A stretch of 64,000 nucleotides of DNA from Glossina fuscipes (GCF_014805625.2 NW_023998433.1:1853457-1917456), one strand, 5' to 3'. Counted from the stretch's first letter, positions 21,961 to 34,107 are shown. The notes: a model not told the origin generated them from the letters alone. A program made the numbers and translations.

Positions 21961-24453
21961 TCAGTTTTGCATATGCGAGACATGCTTACGTAACTCATAG
22001 AGAATTAAAGTTAAAGCTGATGCAACGTTTAAACTGTCTGCACCTTCAGCAACAGGTATATGTAAGCATTTGCCTCTGTTGCCCACGGTCTGCATAAATC
22101 TGAAAGTAGAAAATGAGGGTTTTTCAACAGATCATATTTAAGTGTGAAGATTATGTATAATGACTGCAAATTTGTATGCCTTCCACCGAAGAGCGGCTTT
22201 ATATTCAAATGTTTGCAACATCCATCAGCATGTTTCAAAACCTACTAAATATGCATATTCTTGATCAGTATCAAAAGACTAAAGTATTTGTGTCCATGAT
22301 AAATATTATTTTGGCTGCAAAACTTATGAAAAAGACTTCAAACTTTGGGAAGAAACAGCTACAATGCGGTATAAACGGAAGACACCTATGTTCTCAAAAG
22401 CGAGAAAAATTGAGTTTATGGTTATTGCTCGTAAAATGAAAATTTCCCTGTATCAGGTGTAGTAATGAATTCTTTCAGTTTTTTGATAAAATTCTAGTTT
22501 ATTTAAAAGATACTTGTTACTTGTCGTTATTTATCTTTTGCCTTTTGTCGGGCAACATGGGCATTTTCTCACGGTAGGAACTTCGTGTTTCTCATATACA
22601 ATAGTCATCGACCAATTTTCGCATGTGTTTCATTGTGCAGAACTGCTAAACTGCGGTCACGACTATCCAATGTTATTTTGCTTGTTTTTTAAGTGCGGTG
22701 AATAAAACATTCGACTGTAGCTGCATAATCTGCTTATTTGTTTTAAATTCAATTGTCGAATAGCTTTTATAAAATGTTCTTCTTTTCAATCTAACATCTT
22801 TGACAAAATACGTTAAATTCAAATCCCTTTAAAGCTAGGACAGCGAAGACCGTGCTGGATCAACGCCAGTGCGTATGGCATGCAATACAGTATATTGCTC
22901 GCAAATCTAACACAAAATAAAAAAAAGAAAAAAATATATTTTTGAATTGGACTCAATCAAAAATGACTACGCAGCATTGCCTAGGATTCGGACTGTCGCA
23001 TTTACAAAATGTCTTTGAATTACTGTTACCTTTTATTGCTGCCAAAAGGTCTTTCGATGGCAGCGGAAAGGAATTCATTAAAAACAAGAAGTTCATTCGG
23101 GACAGTATTCAAAAAATATTGAAATGATATGCATTATGTGCAAGTTGCGATGAATATTCGTTTTAATAAAGTAATTTTGCTAAGTGCACGTTGTTTATCT
23201 TTCCTTTCAATGTAATTAGGAAAGATTATTACTTACTGGTAAGCTTCCTTGCTAACTCCATGGCTTTCACCACCAACAATAACGACGCTGTGAGACCCCG
23301 TTTCTAAATTCGTATAGTCGAGTACACTTGTTAGTCCTTTGGATTTACTTATGTTGTTCTCTGCTATAAATACCCAACAATTGTCTGCGGCTTCAGTTGG
23401 TATCACTAACGGAACTTCGTTCCAATTAACATCGTCGTGTATTGGTATTCTAAAGTGGCCACCGCAACCACCTCTTAAAGATTTTGATTCCCATGGATCA
23501 CAACAGCCTTTGGTGATTACAACTTGCAGGCAAGGCAAAGCAGCACAGGTGCGTATAATGCTGCCCAAATTGTTTGGATCGCGTATATTATCACAAACTA
23601 CAGTAATGGGTAGGGCTACCGATACTTTTGAAAGTGTTTTGCGAACGTATTGTAAACATGGCCTTTCAAATATAGCTAACACCCCCGGTGGTGTATTGAG
23701 CGTAGACCAAAGTTTTAGATCATGGTGTGGTACTTTGTAGATTTCAGTTTGTTTTACTTTTTGCAATACGGCTATTTTCTCCTTTATGGCAGCCAGCTGC
23801 TCGCGTTGGCTAAATATAACCGTTTTCAAATGAAGTCCGCATTCTAAAGCTTCCAATATTAAACGTCGACCTTCAATAACAATTAGTCGATTTTTGTCGC
23901 GTCTCCTTTTTGACCTGACAGTAGTCATCATAATATTCAAGCGCGGATCAGCCAAACTGAGCTTTGTAAATTCGAAACCAAATTCCTTATCATTAATAAT
24001 TTGACTTTTACATTCTTTTTTCAAAGGCCTTCTCTTCTCCATTTCCGATAAAGTCTTAGGTGGGAGCATTTGTTCTCTAATGGAGTTTTGATTTAACATG
24101 CTCGTCCCACTTTTTAGGCGCTCTGCAGCTATCAATGGTTTATGTTGTAGGAAAGATTGCTCAAAAAGATTCTTTTCTATTAATAAAGACTCCTCGATTT
24201 CCTTTTCATTTTCGATTTTGGTTATGCATTCTTGAGTTAATATTTTTTTCATATTACTCAATTCGCGACATGCTATGTTATTAGGGAATTTGAATAAGGA
24301 AATCCTAATATTTTTGCAAATATTTAATAACATATTAGCTGATTTAACAAAAGAGTGTGCGTTAACATCCAACCCGAAATTTGCTGAGATGGTAATTAAT
24401 TTGTTATTGAAAAATTCTCTAAGAAATGTTTCTTTGATTTTTGGCAGCATCAT
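21961..24453 (-). CDS. Mrm3: Mitochondrial rRNA methyltransferase 3 (SpoU family)
   Basis: SpoU/TrmH-type enzymes use S-adenosylmethionine to 2'-O-methylate ribose. The MRM3 branch modifies a guanosine in the A-loop of mitochondrial 16S rRNA. Exons 23237-24453 and 21961-22099 join in frame (CA|ATTT giving Gln-Phe) to 451 residues. All three SpoU motifs are present: motif 1 in NIRDPNNLGSIIRTCA, motif 2 around SLRGGCGGHFRIPI after a TKGCCDPWES block diagnostic of MRM3, and motif 3 split by the intron (GGESHGVS, then HIPVAEGADSLNVASALTLI). The N-terminal 160 residues are divergent and should hold the mitochondrial targeting and RNA-binding parts. The 1.1-kb intron (22100-23236) is large beside its neighbours and contains a possible nested gene. 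It is convergent with Kap-alpha1 and divergent from the FAM162 gene. Confidence 0.92.
22963..23127 (+). CDS. Possible small gene nested in the Mrm3 intron
   Basis: A 54-codon ORF on the strand opposite Mrm3, lying inside its intron. I do not recognise the product. The start has a good fly context (TCAAAAATGAC), a TATA-like AAATATAT lies about 35 nt upstream, and an AATAAA (23165-23170) lies 38 nt after the stop. The peptide starts MTTQHCLGFGLSHLQ, has a hydrophobic patch ELLLPFIAA and ends basic (NKKFIRDSIQKILK). It could be a real microprotein, an exon of something longer, or chance. The rest of the intron shows nothing else I can support. Confidence 0.3.
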   Translation: MTTQHCLGFGLSHLQNVFELLLPFIAAKRSFDGSGKEFIKNKKFIRDSIQKILK

Positions 24454-24471
24454 TGTATTGAATTATCATGT

Positions 24472-24494
24472 TATCGATTTTTAATTTTATCGAT
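24472..24494. promoter_or_regulatory. Paired DRE-like TATCGAT motifs in a divergent promoter
   Basis: TATCGAT occurs at 24472-24478 and again at 24488-24494, inside the 192-bp gap between the Mrm3 and FAM162 start codons. Seven of the eight bases match the DREF-binding element TATCGATA, which is common in promoters of housekeeping and mitochondrial genes in flies. Function here is inferred from position. Confidence 0.5.
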
Positions 24495-24645
24495 GAATTA
24501 CCATATAGATTAGACTTTGGTCATATTGTGAAGAATTTACTGTGTTGTATAATTTTTACTGGGTAAATAAATTTGTTGATAATGTTAGTAGGAGCAATAA
24601 CTTACTTGAAGCGGTGTGGTTTTTATTTAGAGTACGATTTTGAAG

Positions 24646-27600
24646 ATGTTTCTTCCTCAGTTATTAAATACAACATTGGTTAACACAATGATTAAGCGGC
24701 TGTTCTCTCAAAGTCAACCATTGCGGCAGGGAGTAAATAACCACAGCCCTAACAATATGGAAAAACGTTTTTTGGTTTGGAGTGGCAAATATAAAAATAT
24801 CGAAGAAGTTCCAAATTTTGTAAGGTAGGAGATGTGTTAATATATAAGATTCATGACGAATTAATTAACCAAAAATTCAACCTGTTCCACAAACTTTAAG
24901 CAAAATCATTTACTTTTATTTTATTTGATTTGTTTTACAAATTTTCGGAGAAATGAAGGATTACTCGATGAATGTATATCAATTTTGTGTTTATGTTTGT
25001 TTTAATACGTATGCATCAACTTTGTTTTCCTTTATGTAAGGTGACGACGATCATCTTCCCGAGAAGATAGTTGCATTAGAATTAGGGCTCCGTTGCGTTT
25101 TTAATGATTCTTAGAATATTAATATTGCGTAGTTGGTTCTTCTAGTTATGGCAACCAGATTTTCATTAAAAATGCACTTCTTAAGAAAATAATCCAAAGA
25201 GGGTATAAGTGCTTTTTAAAGCAATGTGTTCGGTGACCTTGACTTCTTCTAAATTGAGGATTAAGCGGAAAATAAATGTGTTTTGTTTTTAAACCTAATG
25301 GTTTCTAATGGTCTACTATTTCTTCACTTTTTTGAATATTATATCTCTCCTTGGAAAGTATGTGAGTTATTGGTTAAAATAATGATAATATAGAGAAGAG
25401 GGAACTACAGAATAGTTAGCAAGAGAAGTTCTATACTTAATGTGTCCCATGCAAGGAGTTACGATAGTTATTGAAGCGTTGCTACTTATTGATGCGAAAA
25501 CTGAGGATTTTATATATTGAGGCTAATGCGTGCGGCGCCGTCGGAATCGCAAGGGTGTAGTGGTGTACAATTAAAGTTGCAAACTGGGTATCACTCAAAC
25601 CCAATTATCACATTTCCTCCTCATGTTCATGTCTTCGTAAAATTCTCCTCCTACGACTTTTTAAAATCTAAGTTGCTAGGTAAAGCATCGCCTTAATCCT
25701 TAAACAGATATGTCTTCCTCTAAGAGAGCTTATTTCCTATTGCGAGTATACGACACTCTCGAAAGGCTATTTTTGTATATAAGCCGATTCAGACCATACG
25801 TAAAGTAAACTTCTATCTAAGAATCGGAGATACCATTCTCCACAATTGAATATCGGCCTTACTGCTTTATCATATTAAATTTCTCTCCTGAATGTACCTC
25901 TGTTCAACATCATTCAATGTTTGGGGGGCAAACTTGATTGGTGTCTCCGAATCGTCCTTAAAAACATGGATAAGTGTTGTTTCAACGTCAAAGGCACTAG
26001 TATTCACGGTCAGAACCAATGGGTCTTCTTAGTCGGCACGGAATATGACATTCTCATGTAATAACTGATTTAATGGATATGCTATATCTCTAAGATCTTT
26101 GATTAACCGACCATTATACTTTATTAAAAGAATATAGATATCTCAACCATATTAGGGGTTTCATGCATTGTATAGCATCGGTTTTACTTTGCAATTTGTG
26201 CTTACCTTCTTTGTTCACTTAAAGCCCGCATTCAATATAAAATGAAAAATTATGCCATTTTCATTATTACCCGCATATTTTGCTTATTTAATCTGCTTAA
26301 CACTTCGTTGATGCGTTGAATATGTGCGTCGTTACCGCCAGCAGTCATTTTTATGTAGTTGAGAAACACTTTGACAACTGGTATATCGCCCAAAAATTGT
26401 ATCACAAACTCTTGTCAGTTCGGTGATGCACACGCTATGCCAAACATCGTGCTGATTGATATAATCCATGATGAATGTTTAACGTGATGTGAATGTTTAT
26501 CAGGATGCTTGGAAATCCAATTGTAGGTAAGCTTTCGATAGATCCATTTTCAAATATTTTTTTCCAACAGCTAATCACGAGAACAATTCATCTATTGGTA
26601 GCAAGAGTCAGCCAACCACCCAGCATGCATCTAATGCAATTTTATAGTCTCCACCTATTTGTACCATTTCGTTTTTTTTGTGGTACGCAACAATGAGAGT
26701 CAGTTCATTTTCCCTGGCACTTCCAACCCCGTGTGGTTTTTTTTATGAGTTGTGGACTTTTTAGTTCTTCTTAGCTTGCTTTTTAGCAATGGATTTTCTA
26801 GAGATTCATGTGATGTACAATTTATTTTGTATCAGAGTGTTTCCACTCCCTGTAGCCTTTGTATACCTGACACATTACAATAAGTTCAAACATTAACTGA
26901 AGAGTGTCGGGTCACTTTTGAAAACTACTGAAATATACTCTATATTATTTATGCTGATTATTGTAATTGGGTTTTCGGCGCCGATCTTAAAGTCCACGTG
27001 AACATTGTTCACTTCATTGTTCACGGCTATTTCTATGTTTCGGTGATTCAACTTGCAGCAATTCTTGCACTAGGCAGATTTCTTCCTCAATAGACATATT
27101 TTTTATTTATTACTTTATTATTTACTATTGCATAGTGCGTTTTTATATTTACGTTGATTTGTCAGGTGGTCATCGTGGACACATCGATAACATCTCTGTG
27201 CTGTATAATTCGCCGCATTATTTGAGGGTTGCCGAAGTTTCGATCTATTGTGAATTGTATTAATTGGTTCACTAACGCCATTTTGCTGCACATGGCGGTC
27301 TCGTGGCAATCTACCTTCTGTTTCGTTTATTTCGTACGACTTTACCATATGTATTCCGCATATTAATGTTAAATTTTTATTTTTTCAGTAAATGGCTTTG
27401 ACTTATCTGATTTCTTAAGCCAGGTACAAACTGATCTCGGAGCGTTGTATCCAAACATATTTTGAATCGTTCTAGGCTTATCTGTCGCAATTTTCAAAAT
27501 AGTTCGGTTAAATTTGATACACTATATCTTCATCTTAGAATGAAATTGAAAGAAATTGAATCGAATCGTTTTTCTGACCACTCCTCATACAACAAATCTG

Positions 27601-30600
27601 TTGAGAAATTCCTTATGTATCTGCAATAAATTTGCAATTTTTAATATTTCTCAATAAAAATCGGGAAAGTATTACTGAATGAATTCCATTCTCATATAGA
27701 CGTTCTTATAGAAAATAAGCTTTTATATGATAACAAAATCTAAGTTGTGGTACTTCACAGTGAAAATGCAGAGTAGCATCTTGACATATAAGTTTACTGC
27801 GTAGATTTCTACTACATTGGTCTATTTTTCGCTTTGTGTTATAATTTTTGATATATTACGGTTAATATAGCTGAAGAGTTGTATTAGGCAGAATTATGTA
27901 GCGTATTTAATGATACATGTTGAACGGCTACAACATTTTCAATTGTTTCAAATTGGATTATATTTTTATTTATTTATTTATTTATAAATAAGAACATTTT
28001 GTTTCTTCGTCAAAAAATGTTGAAAAATATATGCGAAATGCCGAAGAATTTGTATTAATGTCTTTAGGAAAATATATTTAAGGCAGTGAACAATTATTTT
28101 GTTATAAGCTGTACAATAAATTAAATTACGTTTGCATATTGTGTGGGATCTTATGCGGAGAATACGATGTGTTTGTTTATTTAATTTGCACAATTTTCGT
28201 TGACTGAGGTGTACATTGGAATTTTTGTATATCATAACAAAGAAAGCAGTTTTCGTCTTGAAACGCAACTTGATTAACTATTATACCAACTTTTTATGTC
28301 CACTATAGAGGTGCAGTGCATTTTTTGAAAGATTTTAGGGCTCCTTCACACGCAATATACGCAGTAAGCTTGAATTCGCCGTTTGTCTGTTGATATGTGC
28401 ATTGCAATCATTACAACCCTTTTAAAGATATGTTCTTTCCTCCAAGATTTGTTTTTTTAACGGACATCAATATAAGGTCGAAAATTAGCTGAAAATGGTC
28501 TTTAGACAAGTTATGAATTTGAGAAATAAGGCCGGTCACTTATGCTTCAATTTTAGTTTGTCCAACCATCTTCTGCATGGTGGCGTCTGCATTTTAGAAT
28601 GTCGCAGAAATTGTGTTGAAATATGATTTAAAGCAATACGTATAGGTTTTTTTATGTATATACAATCTATTTATTATTATTATTATTATTAATTTCGCCA
28701 GAGAAATAAATTCTAAGACTAAACTCTTAAAAGCACTAGCATCTAAGGCTATCGGCTTTTTATTAAAAAACTCTACCGCACTTGAGATTCGAACCCACGA
28801 CCATTGACTTGCTAGTCGAGATTCCTCTCCTTCGGCTACTCAGGCGGATATATACAATCTACCTTATCTTAATCCAATGAAATAGTACAAAATAATCTTA
28901 AGTAATTGACGATTTGTTTCGTTTTGACAAGAACTATCTAGTAATGGATATATATGTATGTTTCTTGAAGATTTCTGTAGCTTCTTGCTTTCCTATTAAT
29001 TGCGAATGCGTCAAGTTGTTGCTTGCGATTATTTTCGCTTGGAATCTTTGGATAAGCAAATTTTTACAACCCAATATTAGATAAATATATGCTGTAGTTT
29101 TTAGGCTCTTGATAATAATGATAGCAAGTTCCGATTTGTTTCGAGGATAATTTAGTTTTCCCCATATTGTAGGCATATATACGGAAATTAATTTTCATGT
29201 ACTATATCTATGTACAAGTTTGTCCAGGTATATGTGACACCGAGGAGGATTTGGCAAACATCCACGTTTTATTTTGTCAATCGGTTCAGAACAATTTCTT
29301 GAGTCGATTTAGGCATGCCTGACTGATCATTGTTCTTGCGTTTTCTTATTTAGCCGACAGGACGCAATTTCCATTTTTCGATCTTGGTATAATGTCCCAT
29401 TTAAAAAAAGTCATTACACAAGAAAACGCGGTTTTTAATATTTCTCGGCGACGATTAACGTATGAAAGTTTGATAGGACTGGATGGGACTATTTCTTGGA
29501 CCTGCCATATAAACATTATACGATACAAAAGCAAGTTCAAATTTCTGATCATTTGTGATGAAAATGGACTAAAATCGTGAATTTATATACAAATTTACTG
29601 TGTTTAAGTTGAATCACATTGATATATTTGCATAAGTTGGAGGACGTCGATTCGATTACAGATTTAGGCGTTCTATTTGACCATAGGTTACGTTTTAACT
29701 TGCATATTGAGCTCTCGATTAGCAAAGCTAGGTCCGCCCTTGGTTTTATAAAAAGGTGGTCCAAAGAGCTTGATGATCCCTACATTACGAAAAGGCTGTA
29801 CATGTGTTTGGTTGGACCCATACTCGAGTATGCCTCAGTTGTGTGGTCTCCTTCATATAGGTGCTACGTAGATTCAATTGAATCAGTTCAAAAGCAATTC
29901 TTGCTGTTTGCCCTTAGAAATTTGGGTTGGGATCCGATTGCCTCTCTTCCTCCGAATGAAAATAGGTTGCTTCTGCTGTCCCTACCGTCTCTGGAGAAAC
30001 GTAGATTTGTTCTTGGCGTTTCCTTTCTAATTAAAGTAATAAATGGTGCTATTGACTCGCCTTCATTAGTTGGTGAAATAAGCTTTAATGTCCCTAACCG
30101 CTTCTCTAGGCATTTTATCTTGGTTAAGCTTAATCAGTGTAAATTTAATTATGAGCTGTTCAATCCGCTCAGAGTCGATTGCAAGAACCTAAATGACGTC
30201 TACCACTTATTCTCGTTATCGGACTCTTTAAAGTCCATTAAAACAACATTGCTTAATACGCGCGATTTACCTATGTCGTATTTAAACTAGCTTTTATCCT
30301 TAAAAAGTCGTTACGTTTCGAAAGTGAATTATTGTCAATTTATTATCGGTTGCCAGGCTTATGCATATTTGCGATGGCTTAGGGGTTCATTTGCAATTTG
30401 GTCCTGTACCGGTTGTAAGTGTGCTCCTATGCTGATAGTGTACATGCTTTTTTTTCTTTTTTTTTCTTATTTGTTTTATTATGCTTATACTCAATTTTAT
30501 TGTTAATTAATATTAGTTTTGCATTAAGAGCCTATTGAACTCGACTGTTATTTGTTTAATTGAGTTTCTAGTATAAGTGGAATAAAATAAAATAAAATAA

Positions 30601-31325
30601 AAAATAAAATAAAATAAAATAAGGCTTCTTGAAAATAATAAACTTTCGTATGCCAAGCAGTTTTACTTTTTGATCTTACATGATGAAAATAGGTGAAAAG
30701 CTTTGAGATTTTCGACAAGAAAATGCATGTGGGCTGTGTGTGTAATAAAGATAACGAAATAATTCTCGGTAATTTGACGGGATGAAGGTTTAAATTAAGC
30801 AAACTTATGGAGGGTATCTAATAGGCGGCTTTGGTCGTAAATAGCTTTTTGTCTTGTTAAACCACACTTTTTACGCGATTGTTACGCAACTGTTGCAATA
30901 TTGAGAACAGAGCGTTTAAAAATTTGTATTAAATGATGTTTTTTTCTGGGTAGTGTATAGCGTGTACAGGAAGCGCAAAACTGATATAAATGTCGGGAAT
31001 GAATCGCATTTAAAAGTATATTAATCTGAAGAACCTTATGGCAATGTGATGCATTTTTACTAAGCATGAACTCCTATCGTACCGATATGTAATAAAAGTG
31101 CTTTTATCTATATTTCTTTTATTTTCAAGTCCCGAAGTTATGGAACGTTGCCGCAATAAAGTACGTATACGTTTAGCCAATATAATGATGCTTCTGACAG
31201 TAATCGGTTGCGGCGTTATGGTGTATAGTGGAAAAGAGGCAGCGAAACGTGGTGAAACGGTCACTAAACAAAACCTCGATTGGCATAAAAAGTACAACGA
31301 ACAAACACAAAAACAAGATCCATAA
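24646..31325 (+). CDS. FAM162 / UPF0389 mitochondrial membrane protein
   Basis: This is a DUF1075/UPF0389 family protein (FAM162 in vertebrates, a CG9231-like gene in Drosophila). It is a small single-pass membrane protein; human FAM162A is mitochondrial and linked to hypoxia-induced apoptosis. Two exons, 24646-24824 and 31130-31325, are separated by a 6.3-kb intron (AG|GTAGGA donor, TTTTCAAG acceptor). They join in frame to 124 residues. The N-terminus is basic and suits a mitochondrial presequence. The conserved core spans the junction: EKRFLVWSGKYKNIEEVPNF, then VSPEVMERCRNKVRIR. The membrane segment is about ANIMMLLTVIGCGVMVY, followed by SGKEAAKRGE and the conserved NLDWHKKYNEQ end. The start at 24646 is the first ATG. 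It is divergent from Mrm3, another mitochondrial gene. The intron contains the gypsy, SINE and LINE remnants listed separately. Confidence 0.9.
25650..27545 (-). mobile_element. Decayed gypsy-like LTR retrotransposon
   Basis: On the minus strand, broken by many stops and frameshifts, pieces appear in the expected order. A gag fragment includes RDQFVPGLR (about 27430) and a CCHC-type zinc knuckle starting CYRC (ORF 27118-27348). A weak protease-like stretch lies at about 26740-27100. A reverse transcriptase piece includes ELFS and KMDLSKAYLQL (about 26510-26600), then a damaged catalytic site where LNYIKM replaces the usual LDDIK (about 26350-26395). Further left, at 25650-26100, the RNase H region is too degenerate to read well. 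No LTRs were identified. It is inactive and lies in the FAM162 intron, antisense to that gene. Confidence 0.7.
28691..28847 (-). repeat. tRNA-derived SINE, copy 2 (best preserved)
   Basis: Read on the minus strand, the first 72 nt resemble a tRNA. An A-box-like segment (GAGTAGCCGAAGG, 28829-28841) is followed by an intact polymerase III B box GGTTCGAATCT (28785-28795). The first and last bases of the unit (CCGC...GCGG) can pair as in an acceptor stem. A conserved tail follows, running to 28691 and shared with copies 1 and 3. It is a SINE rather than a tRNA gene because the tail is shared and the cloverleaf is imperfect. A (TTA)n run abuts its end at about 28671-28690. Confidence 0.7.
29570..30622 (+). 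mobile_element. 5'-truncated LINE (jockey/CR1-like) with pentamer tail
   Basis: An open frame from 29619 to 30290 encodes the C-terminal part of a non-LTR reverse transcriptase. Typical landmarks are ITDLGVLFD, KARSALGFIKRWSKEL, and LVGPILEYASVVWSPSY followed by IESVQKQFL. A further piece just upstream (about 29570-29618) seems to be in another frame. The 3' end is a run of AATAA units (about 30583-30622), the simple-repeat tail many LINEs leave on insertion. The catalytic part of the reverse transcriptase and the endonuclease are absent, so this is a dead 5'-truncated copy. The uninterrupted 223-codon frame suggests a fairly recent insertion. Confidence 0.8.
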
Positions 31326-33960
31326 TAAAATGGATATCGAATTATTTAATAGATATTTTATGCATAATTACTTTTATGTTTTTCTTATCATATGTTCAGA
31401 TGTATTTTTTCATTGTTCTTAAAATTTTATGCATATGGATATTAAAGTACCTAAGATGTTAATTGCTGTAATTTTTGAATTTACATATATAAATACATAA
31501 ATTTAATTTTATTATGATTTTTAATGCTTGCATTAACAAATACATATACATACACATATACGATATCGATATACGATTTAGTGTGCTTGCCACAGATTGA
31601 TTATTTATGCACAGTCAATGGATACCTCTCGATTGCCTATAAAGAAAAAAATTGGCAAATTAGTCATGGGTTTTACTCACTTTACTTCAAAGTCCTATGC
31701 ATTCTCGGATCAAAATCCTATTGTTTAAAAGAAAATAAGAAAAAGAATGAATTTGATTGCGTTAATTTTTTAAAAAGAGTTGGTTTTAGTTTTATAAGCA
31801 TTCTACAAGCAATCTTCCGCGTAGTTTCGCAACGGGTTCCCACTTTAAAATGTTTAAGTAGCTTATTAAAATTTAAACAACAAATTTTGCAAGAATTGTT
31901 ATTTATTTATTTTTTTTTTTGTATTCTGCACCAAGTGTGTTATAAGAGTATATTAAGTTTTGCGAGGACGTATGCAAGATCCACAAGGACTTGAGATAGA
32001 CCCAACTTTTATTATACTGAGCGATTCAGAATCACCAATATATAAATCGATTTAAGCTTCTCTATCCGTCCGTTTGTCTGTCTTATATTCTCGCGTTCTA
32101 GTCACTGATGTGTTTTGACCCAAAGACAAACGTTGTCGAAGATGGTTTGGATCGGACAAAATTTCAACTTAAAGCACAAATCTTACACTAAAAGGACCCT
32201 ACAAAAATAACTGTAGGATAACTGGAGTAGGGTATGTAATAGCGAACCCCTATAGCGCGCTTTGAGTGGCTTCTTTTAAACAAATCTTTTAGAAGCAAAG
32301 GAAACAGTTTTTATAAAGAATACTTTAGTGCATCCTAACGGAATATAGCTAAGTGTATTTCGTTACAACTCCAATATAAAAGATATGGCTATGCTATTCA
32401 AACGCCAATGTCGCAGATCTTGCTATAGGGCAAATAATAACATGCTTAGATGGCACATACAAGGTTTTTGCAAAAGGAGCAAAATTAAGGATTGGACAAC
32501 TTATTGCCAAAGCTCTATCAATGAGTTCACTTAAATTTTCAGCTTATTTTGATAAGGAGCTTAGGACCGATTTTAATCTTCCATATAAGATTTTGTCATC
32601 GCAATGGTGATGTGTATATATGATATATAATTTATGGATGAAAAACTTAACGTTTCGCATGTTTTGCGACTTTTTGTCGATGAAGTATCTTGATAAATCT
32701 TTGTAGGAGCTGTACACTTTGAATTATTGGAGAGGAGGAAAAAAACTTGTTGAAATATTTAATTCTTCGCTTTAATTTGTTCGCATTATCGTGGGGGTAT
32801 TTTTAGGGCCATTTTCAAACATTAGCTTTCTAGTTTTTTGAATTTTCATGATTTTTTCATGAGTGTACGAATAAGTGAAACCGCTGGCAAAGCGATAACT
32901 TAGCTAGATATATGTAATGGCATTGCAAATGATGAAATTTTAATTATGATTGACGCGTGGGTGAAGACAGAAAACCTCCCTGTTCCATGTATCTCGCGAG
33001 ATTGGTCCTAAAGAGAAGAGATTTTTTGTCCTCTGTCATCTCGTTGACGTATTTTTGTTTGGAAATGCTTTCATTTTATGGAAGAAGTTTTTTTTTGAGA
33101 TAATGTTTTTTCCCCCTGATAGGGTTTAACGCATCTATTAAGCAAAAAGGGGAAATTTTTTATGAGAAACGTACAATATATGAGGTGGGCGGGTGTTTTT
33201 CTATAATAAGGGAAATATTGGATATCGTTTTTTCAACGAATATATTAAGATTTTCATTGCTAGCGAATTTTATCTATCAAAATTTCATCAAAATTTTTTT
33301 ATTAAGAAAGTGTCACCTGGCTGATCAAGACAATTCATTTTCCGATTATTGCGAATAGCTTACGCCCATTTCCAAATTTGATTCGATGGGTATGGTTGAA
33401 TCGATTCAGAGTCGTACGCCTATCAAGAATGTATATACTTTAGGCGGTTTCCTTAATGATTGTTGCGGAGTATCAAAAATGAACAGGGATAACTTTTTAT
33501 ATATAATAATATATGAAAGCTGCCTATGATCTTATATAAATATCCGATACTCATTGCATTATATATATATGTCTTTGTAGCAATTACTAGTCGTTTGCAA
33601 TTTGTCGGAGGGAGCTCTAACATCAAGTAACAATTGCCATACATAGCGCATGTCGATTAATATCTAGTGCAAAAACTTTCGCAGTTTAGAAACCGATGTG
33701 TCGGCGTTAATGCAAAAAATAATTTGGCAAATTTTATGTAATCACTTTAGTTCGGGAAGTAATGAAGATTCGCGACCCAAACTTGAATATAACTTTCCTA
33801 CTTTTCTACTTATCTCTCATTATCTGATTCTATTATATCCCAATATTGGTTATTGCAATGCAATATATTCTTAACATTCCTAGGTTCTCATAAAGAGGAT
33901 TGACTGTATAAATAACTTTACACGTGTTCTATGCTCGCATGCAATGTATGTTGATTAAGT
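31326..33960. other. Intergenic between FAM162 and mir-9a
   Basis: No gene supported. It holds the FAM162 3' UTR at the left. Diverged pieces of the dispersed repeat occur at about 32010-32230 and 33350-33450; the latter has 'gattcagagtcgtacgcctatcaagaatgtatatacttta'-like order of motifs. The 3' end of the mir-9a primary transcript should fall here. Confidence 0.5.
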
Positions 33961-34039
33961 GCTAATATTAACTTCGGTAAGCTAGCTTTATGACGTTATT
34001 AATCACTCATACAGCTAGATAACCAAAGAGAACATAACA
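33961..34039 (-). ncRNA. mir-9a: mir-9a microRNA precursor
   Basis: On the minus strand the 5' arm (34007-34029, starting TCTTTGGTTATCTAG) is identical over 23 nt to Drosophila miR-9a-5p. The 3' arm (33969-33991, starting ATAAAGCTAGCTTACC) is identical to miR-9a-3p. The loop between them and the outer flank ending GTTAATATTAGC also match the fly precursor closely, and the arms fold into the expected hairpin. miR-9a is among the most conserved animal microRNAs. In Drosophila it limits sensory-organ precursor formation by repressing senseless, and it acts in wing development. Identity is from memory of the mature sequences. No protein gene overlaps it. A spliced exon lies 68 nt upstream. Confidence 0.97.
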
Positions 34040-34107
34040 CTTTTCTATAATCGCAAGATTCATATCAAATTAATCATATGTCCGTTAACACCGTTTCACT
34101 CACTTAC

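Noticed and set aside
23339..23740. 133-codon plus-strand ORF
   Set aside because: Antisense shadow of the Mrm3 SpoU domain.
28785..28847. Possible tRNA gene on the minus strand
   Set aside because: The cloverleaf is imperfect and the same head plus tail recurs elsewhere, so it is a SINE.
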